Below are positions 32,096 to 45,126 of a stretch of 64,000 nt of DNA, one piece after another. The DNA comes from Bidens hawaiensis. Its lineage: Eukaryota; Streptophyta; Magnoliopsida; Asterales; Asteraceae. The translations under genes and the position numbers were made by a program. How positions within the stretch are numbered: position 1 is the first letter of the stretch; each line of letters starts with the position of its first letter. The DNA is taken from the NCBI GenBank assembly GCA_021521415.1, contig JAIQDT010003013.1:62001-126000 (forward strand), written 5' to 3'. The notes below the pieces were generated by a model. It did not search any database, was not told the DNA's origin, and worked only from the letters and a program-made list of their open reading frames with translations.

Positions 32096-33590
32096 CGAAG
32101 ACGATGATGCAAACAAATGAGGATACTTCTCTTTCATTGCGTCTTCTCGTTCCCAAGTGAATTCCACGCCACGCCGTGATTCCCATCGAACTTTGACTAA
32201 CCAAATACGACTACGCTTGGCTTTCTTCTCGTTGCGATCCATGATCTCAACGGGTCGGTCAACCAAAATCATCGACTCATCGACATGTACTTCTTCGAGA
32301 GGTATATGGAGATTACCCTCGGCTAGGAACTTTTTAATATTCGAAACATGAAATGTCGAATAAACACCAGCAAGTTCTTGCGGTAGTTCGAGTCGATAAG
32401 CTACCTTCCTAACACGTTCAAGAATTTTGAAAGGACCAACGAAACGAGGAGCTAGCTTACACTTCTTTCCGAAACAGACTACCCCCTTCCAAGGAGATAC
32501 TTTTAGAAGGACAAAGTCGTCAACATTAAATTCAATCGATTTTCACCGTTTTTCGGCGTAACTCTTTTGATGACTTCTAGCGGCTAGGAGATTTTTACGG
32601 CTTTGATCGATGACGTCGGTAGCTTCTTGTACCATTTCGGGTCCCGTGATTTGAGTTTCACCGATTTCGTTACAACTAATCAGGGAATGACATTTACGAC
32701 CGTAAAGAGCTTGAAAAGGAGCCATAACAATGCTAGAATGATAGCTATTGTTATACAAAATTTTGATGAACGGAATGTGAGAATCCCAATTTCCACCGAA
32801 ATCAAGAACACACGCTCGTAGCATATCCTCGAGTGTTTGAATCGTAAGTTTGGATTGACCGTCCGTTTGAGGATGATAACCGGTTCTAAGATCAAGACGT
32901 GTTCCCAAAGCTCCTTGAAGTGAACGCCAAAAATGAGAGGTAAAACGAGCATCGCGATCGGAAATGATAGTCAATGGTAAACCTTGTCGGCACACAATTT
33001 CCCGAACATAGATTTGAGCAAGCTGCTCGGTAGAATACTTCTCGCGGATCGTACTGAAATGAGCAGATTTGGTTAAACAATCAATGATCACCCAAATACT
33101 ATCGTTGCCTTTTTGGGTGTTGGGTAATTTAGTGATAACGTCCATAGCAATATCTTCCCATTTCTAAACGGGAATCGGTGGTTGATCAAGTAGACCAAAA
33201 GGTCTTTGATGTTCGGCTTTGACTTTTGAGCAAGTAAGACATTTAGATACAAACAACACTGCGTCCTTTTTCATACCCGGCCATCAAAAGGTAGCACGAA
33301 GATCGAAATACATCTTATCCGCACCGGGGTGAACATAAAAACCGCGAATTGTGAGCTTCGTCGAGTATACAAGTATGAAGATCATCGCGATCGAGAACCC
33401 ACAAAGGATTGAGAAAGTAAAAAAGACCATCGGGTTTTGTTTCGAGTTGAAGTTCGACACCACATAACATTTCGTCATACATGTTACCTTTGTCAATGGA
33501 GGCATGTTGAGCTTGGAAGATACAAATTTGAAGATTGGTTTGAACAACAATGCTTAAGAGCAAAACGGATTTAACATTAACCTTTCGACT
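32096..33590 (-). pseudogene. Integrase and chromodomain of gypsy chromovirus 2
   Basis: The core frame 33145-32543 shows WVIIDCLTKSAHF (first D), IISDRDARFTSHFW (second D) and then GQSKLTIQTLEDML. The catalytic glutamate expected in GQSER is lysine, so the DDE triad is broken. Upstream, RNase H runs on into integrase-linker text ([16 protein letters not shown]). A frame change near 32540 leads to the C-terminal domain (RFVGPFKILERV, YSTFHVSNIKKFL) and a chromodomain tail (VDRPVEIMDRN ... KVRWESRRGVEFTWERED, 32272-32108) ending in KYPHLF and serines. This tail is well kept and of the Tekay/Del type. DNA strand transfer would fail without the glutamate (family knowledge). Confidence 0.9.
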
Positions 33591-35048
33591 TAGGGCGTCG
33601 GCGACAACATTCGCTTTACCGGGATGGTAGAGAATCTCGCAATCGTAATCACTAACTAATTCGGCCCATCGTCGTTGTCTCATGTTGAGATCTTTTTGGT
33701 CAAAAATATGTTGAAGTCTTTTATGATCGGTAAAAACCACACATTTTGTACCATAAAGGTATTGTCTCCAGATTTTGAGAGCGAAAACGACGGCACCAAG
33801 TTCGAGATCGTGAGTCGTATAGTTCTTCTCATTGACCTTAAGTTGCCTTAATGCGTAAGCGATGACTTGACCTCGTTGCATGAGAACACAACCAAGACCT
33901 TGATGAGAGGCATCGCAAAATACAACGAAATCGTCGTTTCCATCGGGAAGGGTTAGGATAGGAGCATTGCAAAGCATGTCCTTAAGAGTACAAAAGGCTT
34001 CCTCTTGCTTCGAACCCCAATGGAATGGTTTCCCATTTATGGATGAAGGAGGTAAGAGGCAAAGAGATCTTATAAAGGTTTCGAATGAAACGCCGATAAT
34101 ATCCGGCCAAACCAAGGAATGATCAAATTTCCGTGGGAGTCGCTGGTGTTTTCCAGTCCTTAACGGCCTCAATTTTAGCGGGATCAAGATGAATACCTTT
34201 GTCGTTTACGATATGTCCTAAAAATTGAACTTCCTCTAGCTAGAATTCGCATTTATAGAACTTGGCATAAAGTCGTTGTTTCTAAGGAGCTCGAGAATGG
34301 AACACAAATGATGTTCATGTTCTGTTTTGGATTTAGAGAATATGAGAATGTCATCAACAAAGAAAATAACGAATTTATCAAGGAATGGTTTGCAACGCGG
34401 TTCATGAGGTCCATAAATACCGCGGGTGCATTTGTTAACCCGAAGGGCATAACCAAAAATTCGAAATGCCCATATCGAGTACCGAAAGCGGTTTTGGGAA
34501 TGTCTTCTTCACGAACACGCACTTGATGATAACCCGATCGAAGATCGTTTTTGGAGAAACAAGTTGTGCCTTGAAGTTGGTCGAATAGGTCGTCGATTCG
34601 TGGCAAGGGATAATGATTTTTGATGGTGAGTTTGATAAGCTCTCGGTAATCTATGCACATACGAAACGAACCATCCTTCTTTTTCACTAAGAGAACAGGA
34701 GCGCCCCAAGGAGAATAGCTTCGACGAATGAAACCTTTATCAGAAAGTTCTTCGAGTTAGTTCGACAATTCTTGGATTTTTCCAACGGGGCTAAACGATA
34801 AGGAGCCTTGGCCACGGACATCGCGCCGGGCACAAGATCGATTCGGAATTCAATAGGACGAACAGGTGGAAGACCTGTGACATCATCGGGAAAAACGTCG
34901 AGGCAATCACGAACAATGGAAATATCTTGGATTTTTTTTCCTTTTTGTCTTTTGTCACCGAGAGAGCTAGAAATGGAACGTACTTTTGGCGTAAGTACTT
35001 TTGCGATTGAGATCACGACATGAGATAAAGTCTTCTAGAAGTAGCGCT
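33591..35048 (-). pseudogene. Reverse transcriptase and RNase H of gypsy chromovirus 2
   Basis: RT blocks on the minus strand: [68 protein letters not shown] (35016-34400). A frameshift in the NRV..KPFLDKF region leaves the catalytic loop ([12 protein letters not shown], about 34376-34341) in another frame, with both aspartates intact. Stops and a shift follow near 34240-34190. RNase H ([14 protein letters not shown] to VVADALSRK, about 33950-33590) is open and well preserved, with [11 protein letters not shown]. So the catalytic motifs survive, unlike chromovirus 1, but the frame does not. Confidence 0.92.
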
Positions 35049-35470
35049 TCAGAAGACCTTAAGAATTTTTCCGTTGACAAGCGGCATGCGAATGAATTTA
35101 TCGAAACAAACAACTTCGGCACGGTGCAAAGATAACCAATCCATGCCTACTATGACATCGAAACTTCCCATTTGCATCGGGATGAGATCGATGGAGAATT
35201 TATGGTTAGCAAGGATGAGAGTACAATCGCGGAACACGGAGTTGATGGTAATGGAGTTGCCATTGGTGACTTCAACGGAAAAAAGGTCGGGAAAGCTTGG
35301 TTCGAGGCATAGCAATTTTGGATTCAAATTTCAAAGAAATAAAACTTCTATCGGCACTAGTATTAAATAAAATATAAGCCAAATGATGGTTCACCAAAAA
35401 CATACCGTTCACGACATCGTTTGCCACTTGAGCTTGATTAGCGTTCATCATGAAAGCTCGCCCTTGGTTG
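35049..35470 (-). pseudogene. Aspartic protease of gypsy chromovirus 2
   Basis: Minus-strand frame RAFMMNANQAQ ... MFLVNHHLAYILFNTSADRSF (35460-35340). The catalytic D-T/S-G-A reads N-T-S-A, so the aspartate and the glycine are both replaced. A frame change then leads to MNPKLLCLEPSF and FDVIVGMDWLSLHRAEVVCF (35327-35080), the typical later blocks. As written the protease is dead. Confidence 0.85.
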
Positions 35471-36794
35471 CCATGGTTGACTTGAGGTGCTTCTTGTGGA
35501 GGAGGAGTGCTTGGATGGGTTGGATGAGTGGTGCATTGAGTTGGGGAACTGGGGTTTGGTAGGTTTGGACTTGGTAAGCTTGGGTTTGGTAGTAGGGAAC
35601 GGTCATGGTTTGGGCTTGGTTTGCGAAGGTTACACGTGGGAAATTGTTACGGAAATGGTTAGATCTACACAATGAAGCATGCTCGGGGTTGTTGGGGTTG
35701 GTTTGGTGGGTATGGTGCATAACGGTTTTGGGCATTTTGGGGAGTGGTTCTTGGTTGGTTAGGTTGGGTTTGTTGTGCGGATCGGCATGTAGTGTTGAGA
35801 TGGCCAAAACGGTTACAAATAGTGCATTGGCGACATGGCAAATGTGATGGGTGGTGTCGTTGGCAAGTGTTGCATAACGGGAAAGTACCGCTATAGGGTC
35901 TTTGGTTTAAAGAGCCTGGGTTTGGTTTTGTTGTGGTTGGGGTTGGGGTTGGGTAACAGCAAAGTTTCAGTGATTGGTTTTGGGTTTCTTTTTGTTGTTG
36001 TTGTGAAGGGAAGAGTTGAGGTAGTTGATGGCTTGTGGTGCGGTTTCAACCTTGGCTTGCGGTGCGGGCTCGGGCTTGGCTTTCTCACTCGGTTTCTTGA
36101 GGGTTAGAGTACTCGCCTTCACATGATTTTCCTATAGCACACCGGCTAAAGTGATGGCGTCCTCAAGATTCACGGGTTTGTTACTCATAACGGAGTCCCG
36201 GATTTGCATCGGTAACCCCCCAATGTATTTGTCAAGCTCAGGCTCATTCGGGGTAACCAAATGAGGGACAAGAATGCTCAACTCGTGAAAACGGAGTGAA
36301 TAAGCGGCATTATCACCACTTTCTTGCTTCAGGTTCCAAAATTTTTCCTCAAGCTTTTGGAGCTCGTGTTTGGGACAGAATTTCTTCATCATAAACGCCT
36401 TGAGATCGGCCCATGGAAGAGCCATAGCCGTATCCGAACTTTGGAGATGCATAACACAACCTCACCATGTTAGAGGGGTCTTTCTAAAGATGCTTTAAGT
36501 GAAATTTGTCTTTTTTTCTTCGGGACACTCGCTATGGCGAAACACACTCTCGATCGATTCGAACCAATGCAACAAGGTAGTCACACAGTTGGTTCCAAGG
36601 AACTCGGACGGGTTGGCACTAGTAAATTGCTTATACAATTAAGATGCGGGTTTGGGTTCAACGGGTGCAACAACGGGTGCAAGTTGGTTAGCTTGGATTT
36701 GGGTTACAAGTTCGGGAATCACAGCGGCCATTTGCTTGACGATAAAAGCAGCCATACGTCGGTTGGTGTTATTGCGCGGTCTTAGTGGAGGCAT
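35471..36794 (-). pseudogene. gag: Gag of gypsy chromovirus 2
   Basis: The start at 36794 reads MPPLRPRNNTNRRMAAF, a common Gag opening in this group. A stop follows after 50 codons. Then come EFLGTNCVTTLLHWFESIE-like capsid text and a 106-codon open part (36452-36132) with WADLKAFMMKKFCPKHE and IGGLPMQIRDSVM, typical retrotransposon-gag sequence. A P/Q/N-rich linker is broken by stops. The zinc knuckles CNTCQRHHPSHLPC and CTICNRFGHLNTTC are at about 35870-35790, followed by an N/P/Q/Y-rich tail. At least three stops or frame changes. Confidence 0.88.
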
Positions 36795-37234
36795 GCTAAA
36801 AGATTATAAAGAATTTTTTTTTTTATGGAATAAGTTTTGGGTAAAAAGAAATGAATATGAAGGTGTTTAAAAATAAAATAACATGAAGTTTAGATTAATG
36901 ATTGTGAATTCTAGAGTTAGTAAGGAGGAGATGCTAGTGTTAGATATAATATAAATCTTTGTATATAAACAACAAAAACGAAAAGAATCGTAAATGGTTT
37001 TTGAGAGGTTAAAGCTTGAAAATTTGAGATTTTGAGATTTATAGAGTCGGAAAATCGTAAATGAACCACCGTGATTTGATATTCCGACACTAAAAAGTTT
37101 TTATAAAACACCATATTGGAGTCTAAACATGTGCACGAACCACCGCAACTTTTTCATGTTTTCAACTCAAATAACGATAATAACACAATAAATCGAGATA
37201 CAATGTCATGTCAAAACACTAGTCTACGAACCAC

Positions 37235-38260
37235 TGATGTGTGAAAAACGTATATAATATTAAAAACCAAGTTTTACCGAATTCACCTAAAAAACACACA
37301 ATCGGCAAGTGTACTGGTCTCAATGTAGTTAGCAAGTAAGAACGGATATCGAACCTAGGACACTATGGGTAAACTCTAATTATGAAAACTAAAAGATTAC
37401 TAACCTAGACTTTCTTTTGATTTTTTAGAATTTTTTTATATTAATTAAACTAATAAAACTTAACTAATTAAAATTTAAACTAAAAATAAAACTTTATAAA
37501 AATTGGGTTTTACTAATATGCGAGAAACGACTACCTAGGTAATGGAATCCTACTAGTTAAACTTAATAGCTAACGAACTTGACTTGGTTGAAAAACAATA
37601 TCTTAAAAAAATATGACACTAAAGACCACTAAAGTACGCTAGATCGCCTCCTGGCCTCATCGACGACACCATAGAACTCTAATGACATGTTAAGCTTAAT
37701 TGTTAAAGGTTTGGTTCACCTCCCGGTCTCACCTTACTTAATAATACTATTGTACCCCAAAACCCAAATCACCTCCCGGTCTCTTCAAATACAATATATA
37801 TTAATATAAAGAGGGTATTTTTAATTAACTTGAACAAAACTTGTATCACAATAATCTAAGGGACCTAGGATAACTTACTTCCGTGCAATTATTATCCAAA
37901 CCCGCAAAAGACAAAGATGACACAACACTAAATTACCTCCCGGCCTCTCTAGTGAAAGAACAATAAAATCTAAACCACTTTCAATACTTATTCCTACGAT
38001 TTTTTCGACCATAAACCGCAAACAAGTTGAAAACACAAAGTAGACAACCTAATCAAGCGCCTAACAATCTCCAAAAAACTATTAAAGCAATAAACTAGAT
38101 TCAATTACTCAACAATATTATGACCAAACCAATTAAAATTTTTTACCATAATATTAAATCAACCAACGTCAAATAATAATTCGTCAAACCATTAATATAA
38201 ACTAGTAATCAACCAAAACCTATGTAATGTAAAGTATTTAGCCACTCATAATAAAGTACG
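37235..38260 (-). repeat. Dispersed repeat family R, copy C, inside the chromovirus leader
   Basis: Starts TGATGTGTGAAAAACG, then GGCAAGTGTACTGGTC and GGATATCGAACC. Four CACCTCCCGGTCTC-type motifs lie near 37646, 37719, 37769 and 37933. It sits between PBS and gag of chromovirus 2, so it probably inserted there after the element arrived. Right end not defined; 38260-38900 may still belong to it or to the leader. Confidence 0.6.
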
Positions 38261-39423
38261 AAACAAAAGTAAAATATAACCTGCGAAAGAGTTTCATAAT
38301 GGAAGTTAAAAAAACAAACCAACACTGTCGCCACCAAAAATATTAACTTCCCAATTTTTTGTGTGGCCAAAGAGGTAATAATAGTAATGTCTCTTTGCTT
38401 CACGTTGACTTACGTTTTTTTTTCCAACCTCGCTGCACACCTCTCGAATATTATTATATTCTTTTCTACTTCTCTTTTTTTTTCACGTGAGCTCCTCCCA
38501 AAACCTCATAAATCTTCTTGTAGGGTTCTTATATTCTTTTTATATTTCTTCCAAAATCCAAAAACCGACCTTTTGTATTGTAGCAGCCATGAGCAGCAGG
38601 TTTACTTCCTTTAAGCCCATGTAATATTATTATGAAGTCCATTACTTATTTTTCAACATTCCTGTTACAAATTATATTTCCATAAATAAGTAATTAACTT
38701 TTAGCATTAAAACTAATTTAATTCTCAAAGACTTGTCTTTGATTTTTTTTTCAAACTTAGTATAAATGCACTATTTGTTTTGCTAGTTGTCTCTATGATC
38801 TTATAAAATATTAAAACGAGCCACAGCCGAGTTGAATTTAGTCAAAAGAAACTCAAAACAACTCATAAATGTATGGAATATGAATATAATATGTGTATAT
38901 TTTAGACCAGATCAACCACCGTAGTTCTATTGTTTTAACATCGAAAATTAGGATGGCGATCGGAACGCTCGCATTCGACTACTTAAAGTATTGACACTTA
39001 TCACACGATTTGTGGCCTAAAAAACGAGCACTATAATCCAACCATCCCAGGTAAGTAAATCACATTCGATTCTTGGAATCTTTTTGTCAAATGGTCGTTT
39101 TATAATGTCTCGTTTACTATGATGGCTACAAACCCGATATAAACGCAACCTTTAAGGGATTTGAAACAACGGGATCCAAGTTAATTTTGTAATCCATAAA
39201 ACACAATGAAAATCTACTTTTGCGTTTTAAGGTAAGGATACCTTGTAAATACTATGAAAGTGTGTGTATGTGAACATTTAGGATATTGGTGAATTTTAAA
39301 CAAGTTTATAAATAACATGCGATATGAACAATCAAAATAGAGTAAACACGTATAAGCACACGTATAGGAACCTAAGCATAACAATACTAGGTCGTTACGT
39401 CTAACCACCTATCTTATTGTCAT

Positions 39424-39436
39424 GGCTCTGATACCA
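39424..39436 (-). other. Primer-binding site of gypsy chromovirus 2
   Basis: On the minus strand TGGTATCAGAGCC starts four bases after the 5' LTR end. Complementary to initiator tRNA-Met. Confidence 0.92.
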
Positions 39437-41182
39437 ATCTGTCACACCCCGACCAAAGGCGTCAGAACATGCCGGGATGTAACGATTGCCCATAAGCACA
39501 TGACACTAATTAAAGCGACAATATTTAACAAACTTATTTCATTTCACAACATCAAAAATGTCACATAACAATATTCACAAGACAAATACAACAAAACATA
39601 ACAAATCATATATTGCTCATTTTGCTAATAACCTAAAGGTATTTTGTGACGTTTTCTTCACAAGCTCCATAATCAACTTAAATGCGAACCTGTAACATTT
39701 CATAAAATAAAGTTTATCAACACAAAGGTTGGTGAGAAATTCATAGATTTTGAACAATATGTATATATAAGAAAAGCCACAATCTTGTATACAAAACAAC
39801 AAATAAATAGCAATAATGTTGATAATATGAGGTCGCTAATAAGAATACATTAGCGGCACCGTCTATAAGAGAATACCAAATAGATTCGGATTTCATGAGG
39901 TCGTTAATAAGAATACATTAACGGCACCGTGCTATAAGAGAATACCAGATAGTTCACGGATTTATGATTCAACCCTCCAAAAGCGGTAAACACGTAAGCA
40001 TATAATCATGTAAGCATAGAACACCAAATCGAGCATTTATTTAAGTAAAGTATACAATAAAGTTTGTGGTTTAAGACTCAAGTATAAAGCATTTAATTTG
40101 AATAAGTATGAAATGTCACCCCCAAAATAAAAGATAGAAAACGGGGTATGAAAGTACTCACGTTCAAGTGATAAACTTGAAAAATGATAATTTAGAGATT
40201 TTCCGGAACGACAGGTTTAACGAATAAAACCTAAAATGAAAGAAGTCTTGGATTTAGAAAGGTTGTCTTGAAGGTCTTTAAGTAAAATAAATGTTGAGAA
40301 ATGTAAACAATTAAAGTTTCAAGGTTTAAAATGTAACTATTTGAAATTTATAATAATAACCTTATAAAAATGTAAGTTTGCTCGAAACCAGGTTAAGGTA
40401 TTTAACCTTAATATTTACTCAACCTATGTTAAGTAATAAGGTGGGTAAAATGCAAGAATGCAAGTCTCTTGGGAATAAAGATACTAAAACGGGTTTTAAC
40501 GAGTGTTCGGGTCTTGATAATTGGTCAAACCCAAAGTCAACTTTCCATAATATTAAATGTTATGAGATAACACATAAAAATCCATTAATACTTAACCAAG
40601 TAGGTAGATCTATTGTTTTAGAACTAACAACGTACGTTAAGCGAGTGCTCGGTTTTGTCGGTCCAAAATTGTTATTAGATCAAGTTGGATCAACATTTCC
40701 AAGTACTTAGAAAATAATTAAAATCATTTTGTAAACTATTTTTAAAGAAATATACAAGTCTTGATAGCTAAAAACACATTTGTGTGTCTTAAGCGATTAA
40801 AAATCTAATCAGTTCGGTTTCCATCTCACAATAAGTTCATAAATGGTTTCCACATGCCCAAATATCCAAGAACTTGTATAATAATGTACAAATGAAAATA
40901 CTTAAGTTTTACAACCAAAAAGTTAACAATAAAGTCTTTAAACAAAAGTTCGGTTTACGGTTTCGGATCTTGTTTCGGGTTAAGACTGAGTTTAGAATCT
41001 ACCAACCCATAACCATGGAACTCATAAAAATGGTTTTATAAACTGAGATCTAACATTAAACATGTTTTAAACAAGTATTTAACAAAAACAAGTAAGCAAA
41101 GTTCGGTTTACAGTTTAGAGCTATTTACGGTTAAACCGAAGCTTAGACCCTCAAACTCATAACCATGGAACTTGTAAATAAA

Positions 41183-41625
41183 CTTTTTTTTTTTTTTGTA
41201 AATCCTTTTATATTTCATAGAAACATCCAAACGATTTACAATGAAGTGGCAGGTAAGCGGGCAACAAGCTGCGCCGCAACCCCCTTTTGGATAGCAAACC
41301 CAATCCGACTAAAAACAAAGTTTTGATTCTTATGTGCTGATACGTTACTATACACAACTTTCTGAACCATATTCAAAAGGTCCACGGCATCCGGAGCTAA
41401 GAAACCAAAAGTGTCAAAGGCGAAGGGGATAAACACGTGTTGATTATCCAAACAAGCTCTCTCGTGTTTAGCAACCTTGCCCGATGCCGCCTTCAATGTT
41501 GTCTGGCCTGCTACAAATCCAGTGTCTCTAATCCCAACAAGAGGGGACACTCTTGTGAGGTCGACACAAGCGTGTTTTCCCCCTACCCACCCAAAAACAA
41601 GTATATCGGCCGGTCGTAATGAGCA
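41183..41625 (-). pseudogene. 5'-truncated LINE fragment inside the 5' LTR
   Basis: The minus strand encodes RPADILVFGWVGGKHACVDL through NQHVFIPFAFDTFGFLAP and FAIQKGVAAQLVARLP. I recognise this as the C-terminal region of plant non-LTR reverse transcriptase proteins. After the stop it has a short 3' UTR and an A-run (T-run 41184-41200 on +). The other LTR lacks it: GTAAATAAACTAAAATGAGC is continuous at 31271-31290. So it arrived after the chromovirus. The poly(A) tail fits target-primed reverse transcription. Confidence 0.8.
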
Positions 41626-41785
41626 GAAGTTAAGCATGGTTAGTAAGCAATAATAAAGTTAGATTGTTAGATGCGGAAAATAAATAACAAGGACCACGTA
41701 AGTCCTCAATGAAGCATTTCCTTACAAGGTCCAAAACCTCACCAATCGGAACCGAAGAAGTAACTACCAAAGGTAACAAGGGGTG

Positions 41786-41786
<1 letters not shown>

Positions 41787-41838
<52 letters not shown>
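41787..41838. repeat. (AT)n microsatellite in the 5' LTR
   Basis: Long AT run; the 3' LTR has only a short ATATATATG at the same place. Confidence 0.95.
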
Positions 41839-41840
<2 letters not shown>

Positions 41841-42433
41841 AGCATAAACAAGTGTTAGTAAGACTACATAAGTTAATTAGAATGAAAGATTAAACTTAGT
41901 TTGACTTTTGGAAGTCAAACATTCAAGAACACTAAGAAAACAACCTTAAGATTTTTGAATTTGAGAGAGAATTTGGAGTTGTAGCAGGGGAAAATGAAAG
42001 GAAATGGTGGTGTATATATAGGATAAGTTGAAATGGTCAAGCATAAAGGGTTTTGCATGAAAATGGGATGGTTTAGTCACATGTTTGCATAAAAATAACA
42101 CAAAAACGAGTGCTGGTGTAGACTGCCTTTAGCGCGGCGCTAAGGTCTCTTCCCTTTGACCTTAGCACGTCGCTAAAGTCACCTGGTGGAAATTCTGAAC
42201 TTTCAAAATTGGCAGTTTTGTCCCCCGGAGTTGTTTTTAAGCGTTTTAAGGCCATTTTAGGGACCAAAAAGGGTGTTTTCAAGACCCAATAAGTGTAAAA
42301 CAATATTGTAACATAAAATCCATCATTTTGATTGTATCGAAGGTTTCGGTTTACAAAACGGATTGGTTTACATAATAAAAGTTTACAAAACGAATACGAA
42401 TCGAGACCCAAAATTGACGAATGTCACAGTTAG

Positions 42434-44338
42434 ATTATATATATCTGAATTCATTATTTCTCATATACTAAAACATTTATCAAGTATGAGAGTTTTATTC
42501 ACAAGTTCGATCCGTATTTCTATCATAGAGTTACTATGCTTTGAATTTGAAAATTTCGCTATAGTGATTTGTCGTTCATTTCGAGTGTGAGCTCTAATAA
42601 TTTGAGCTTAAGAGTCCAATTTTTATAGTTTGCAATTTATTTGTTCCAATGTTCAACATTTGGTTATTGAATTGGGTAATAAATCTATACAGTTTGCAAA
42701 GAAGAATTTTTACCAGATTTTCATGAAATTAATCATAGTTGGTAGTCCTTTGTTGGATCACTTGGAGACAGTATGAAAAAATGGAAAACTTTACTTCATT
42801 TTTGGATCAAAGTTTTGGGTTTAAGGTTATAAATTGATTATAATATTATTTTTGTATAGCTGGTATAGGCATCAAGAGGATAACTGCAATTGCTAAAAAT
42901 TCATATATTTTCTTTCTACTTTTGATACTTCTCAATTCCAGTTTTACAAATTGTTTTATTATTAACTGTAAACGTTCTTTTGGGTTGATTTTTCGTCTAT
43001 GTTTGTTTAAATGGGCCAGGCTTGGTGCGTGACCTGCCCGACTCGAACTCAATTACTTAACCCAACACGAAGCCACAAATAACATGGTAAAAAAACCATC
43101 AGACTTATCGAACCCGACTTAAGTAGCCCGAAATCTGATTAAACAATACCTGAAACTCAAAACAATCTAAACCACAAAAATAGAAACCTGAGAACACAAA
43201 TGAGTATGTTCTTACACTGAATATTTTTTTACCTTAATCGATTACCTAAATATATCCAGAGCTCGAGTTATGAGTTTCTTTTTTTCTTATTTATTTAACC
43301 CAATGTAGTTCTTAACTATATCCGATAACTGAAATTGACCCGAGTCGGATTGGGTAGTTTTGTTTACATTTAATCGAGTTCAAGTATGTTGGGTAATTTG
43401 GGTTTTGTTTACACGGTTTTTGGTTACTTTGGTTCGAGCCCGGTAATCAAGTACGGGTCGGGTGTTTACGGGTCGGTTTCGGTAATTGAGTATGCTTAAA
43501 AATGACAACGAGTTATATAAAAAAGCAACAACAAAGTTATTTAAGTATCACAGAAGTTGTGGTTTATCTTCAGTTGAATCCTTTGATGTTAGATATGCAG
43601 TTTGAACTAACATACTCTAAAGTTATATGTACTTTCATGTCTTAACATGTTACAATTGGTGGACAACAACAAAATTGCATTTAAAGTCCTTCTGGTGGTG
43701 CATGTGACCCAAAAACATCAAATGGAAAAGAAATCCCACAAAGGCATACCCAAACTGCCACCATTTAGTCAACAACAGTGATGTAAATTTTGATAAACCA
43801 TTTTACATTTGTACCAACCTTATATCCTCTTTCTTATTCCTCGTCTTCATCATCATCTTCAACTTCATCTTTAAGTTTTAAGTGGTGAATGCTAGTGAAG
43901 ATGTTCATGTTGATGATGATGATGAAGATGAGAAAGAAGAAGAAGGATATGAGGTTGATGATGATGATTATTGGAATATGGACGGGGCCAGAAGAAACCA
44001 TGAGAAAATAGTCGACCAAGTCGGTTTTCCTAAGAAACTTTAAGGGGTGAAAATGGTCGTCCAAGATGGAATTTAAAACATTTTGTTCGGATATGTCAGA
44101 AACTTTACACGTGGTAGAATCTAATTCGTGGACGAAATCCGGTCGAATCTTTTCCCTATACGTTGCCCCCAAATTCCTATGCATTTCTGGAACTTTCAAT
44201 TTTTTTGGTCAATTTTGATTTTCTCACTCTAGTTTTGGTCCATTTTACGAATTTTCCCTAAAAATAAAATATGTGAACAAATTCCCAGGTTTTGCTTTCT
44301 CACGAACCCTAAACAACATTCAAATTGTCTGCCCACAT
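42434..44338. other. Intergenic stretch left of a Helitron end
   Basis: AT-rich without recognised genes. 43860-43960 has GAT/GAA repeats that create an artefactual acidic frame. It probably includes the Helitron that ends at 44369, but I could not place its 5' end. Confidence 0.35.
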
Positions 44339-44370
44339 CCCCCGCAATGCGGGGGGTTAAAATATCTAGT
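44339..44370 (+). mobile_element. Helitron 3' terminus
   Basis: A perfect 7-bp stem CCCCCGC-aat-GCGGGGG (44339-44355) is followed 10 bases later by CTAG (44366-44369) and then T. This is the canonical Helitron 3' end; the element body lies to the left. Confidence 0.7.
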
Positions 44371-45126
44371 TAACTATATTATGTGGCAATCGTGTCTAAA
44401 AGAAACGAAAAATATTAAGGCACCAAAGTCATAAAAGAACACATAAGGAAAGAAAAACTAATGTAACACATAATTTAATTAAAATACATTTTTACTGTAA
44501 ATTTCAAAATACACATCTAAAATCCATACAGACAAAGAAAGTATGACTCATAAGACTCTCATTAAACTATATTAGTTTAAGTAAAAATATCCTTTTTTCT
44601 CTACACAATAACAAATTGAGATAAATAAAAAACCAAAAGAATAGTTATTACATGTAAATTAGTTATTACATGTAGATTATTTTGCATTTTGGATAATCAA
44701 TTTGTTGAAACCCAGGAGAAAACATGTTGATATCAGTTACTAACATGCTAGTTTTTTGTTAGCCAAATTAACACAATGATTATAAGATTTAATAAATTGA
44801 TACCATGAATATATGATTAAATTAATACATACGTGAACAAAGGGGCTAAAAATATGCGCAGTAGATACTAAAATTAACTGAAAACCTAGATTTAGTCAAT
44901 ATAAGAAAGTGGATGACATCGATGAATTAGATAATACGAATCGTTACCCAATGAATCGCCACCTGGTTAGACGAAATGCCAAGATGAAATCGCTAGAGTG
45001 AGCAGAAGAGAGAGGATAGATACCTAAAACGCTAACTAGTTATAGTAATAAAAGTAAAGAAAAACCAATAATATATTCGGTTACAACTCATGTGTCATAC
45101 AAGTTAGATCCATAACCGGTTGATAA
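44371..45126. other. Intergenic, nothing recognised
   Basis: AT-rich; a short duplicated AGTTATTACATGTA at about 44643-44676 is the only structure seen. Confidence 0.35.

Larger units (their letters stand above)
29519..42428 (-). mobile_element. Complete gypsy chromovirus 2 (Tekay/Del-like)
   Basis: Full LTR retrotransposon on the minus strand. LTRs at 39440-42428 (5') and 29519-32056 (3') start TGTGACATT and end GGTGTGACA. A perfect 5-bp target duplication GTTAG flanks it (29514-29518, 42429-42433). Order on the minus strand: PBS, leader with a foreign repeat, gag, protease, RT/RNase H, integrase, chromodomain, polypurine tract. The intact duplication means no rearrangement across its ends since insertion, but gag and pol are broken in many places and protease and integrase have lost catalytic residues. 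It could at most be moved in trans. Confidence 0.95.
39440..42428 (-). repeat. 5' LTR of gypsy chromovirus 2
   Basis: 2989 bp. The extra length relative to the 3' LTR is mainly a LINE fragment (41183-41625) and a longer (AT)n (41787-41838). A TATA-like sequence lies at about 42011-42020 (minus strand). The GTTAG target duplication follows at 42429-42433. Confidence 0.95.

Noticed and set aside
35473..36107. Plus-strand ORFs rich in G, L and V
   Set aside because: They are antisense shadows of the P/Q/N-rich Gag linker and tail on the minus strand.
43834..44199. 121-codon minus-strand frame with an acidic tail
   Set aside because: The acidic run comes from GAT/GAA repeats, and the other part has no recognisable domain.
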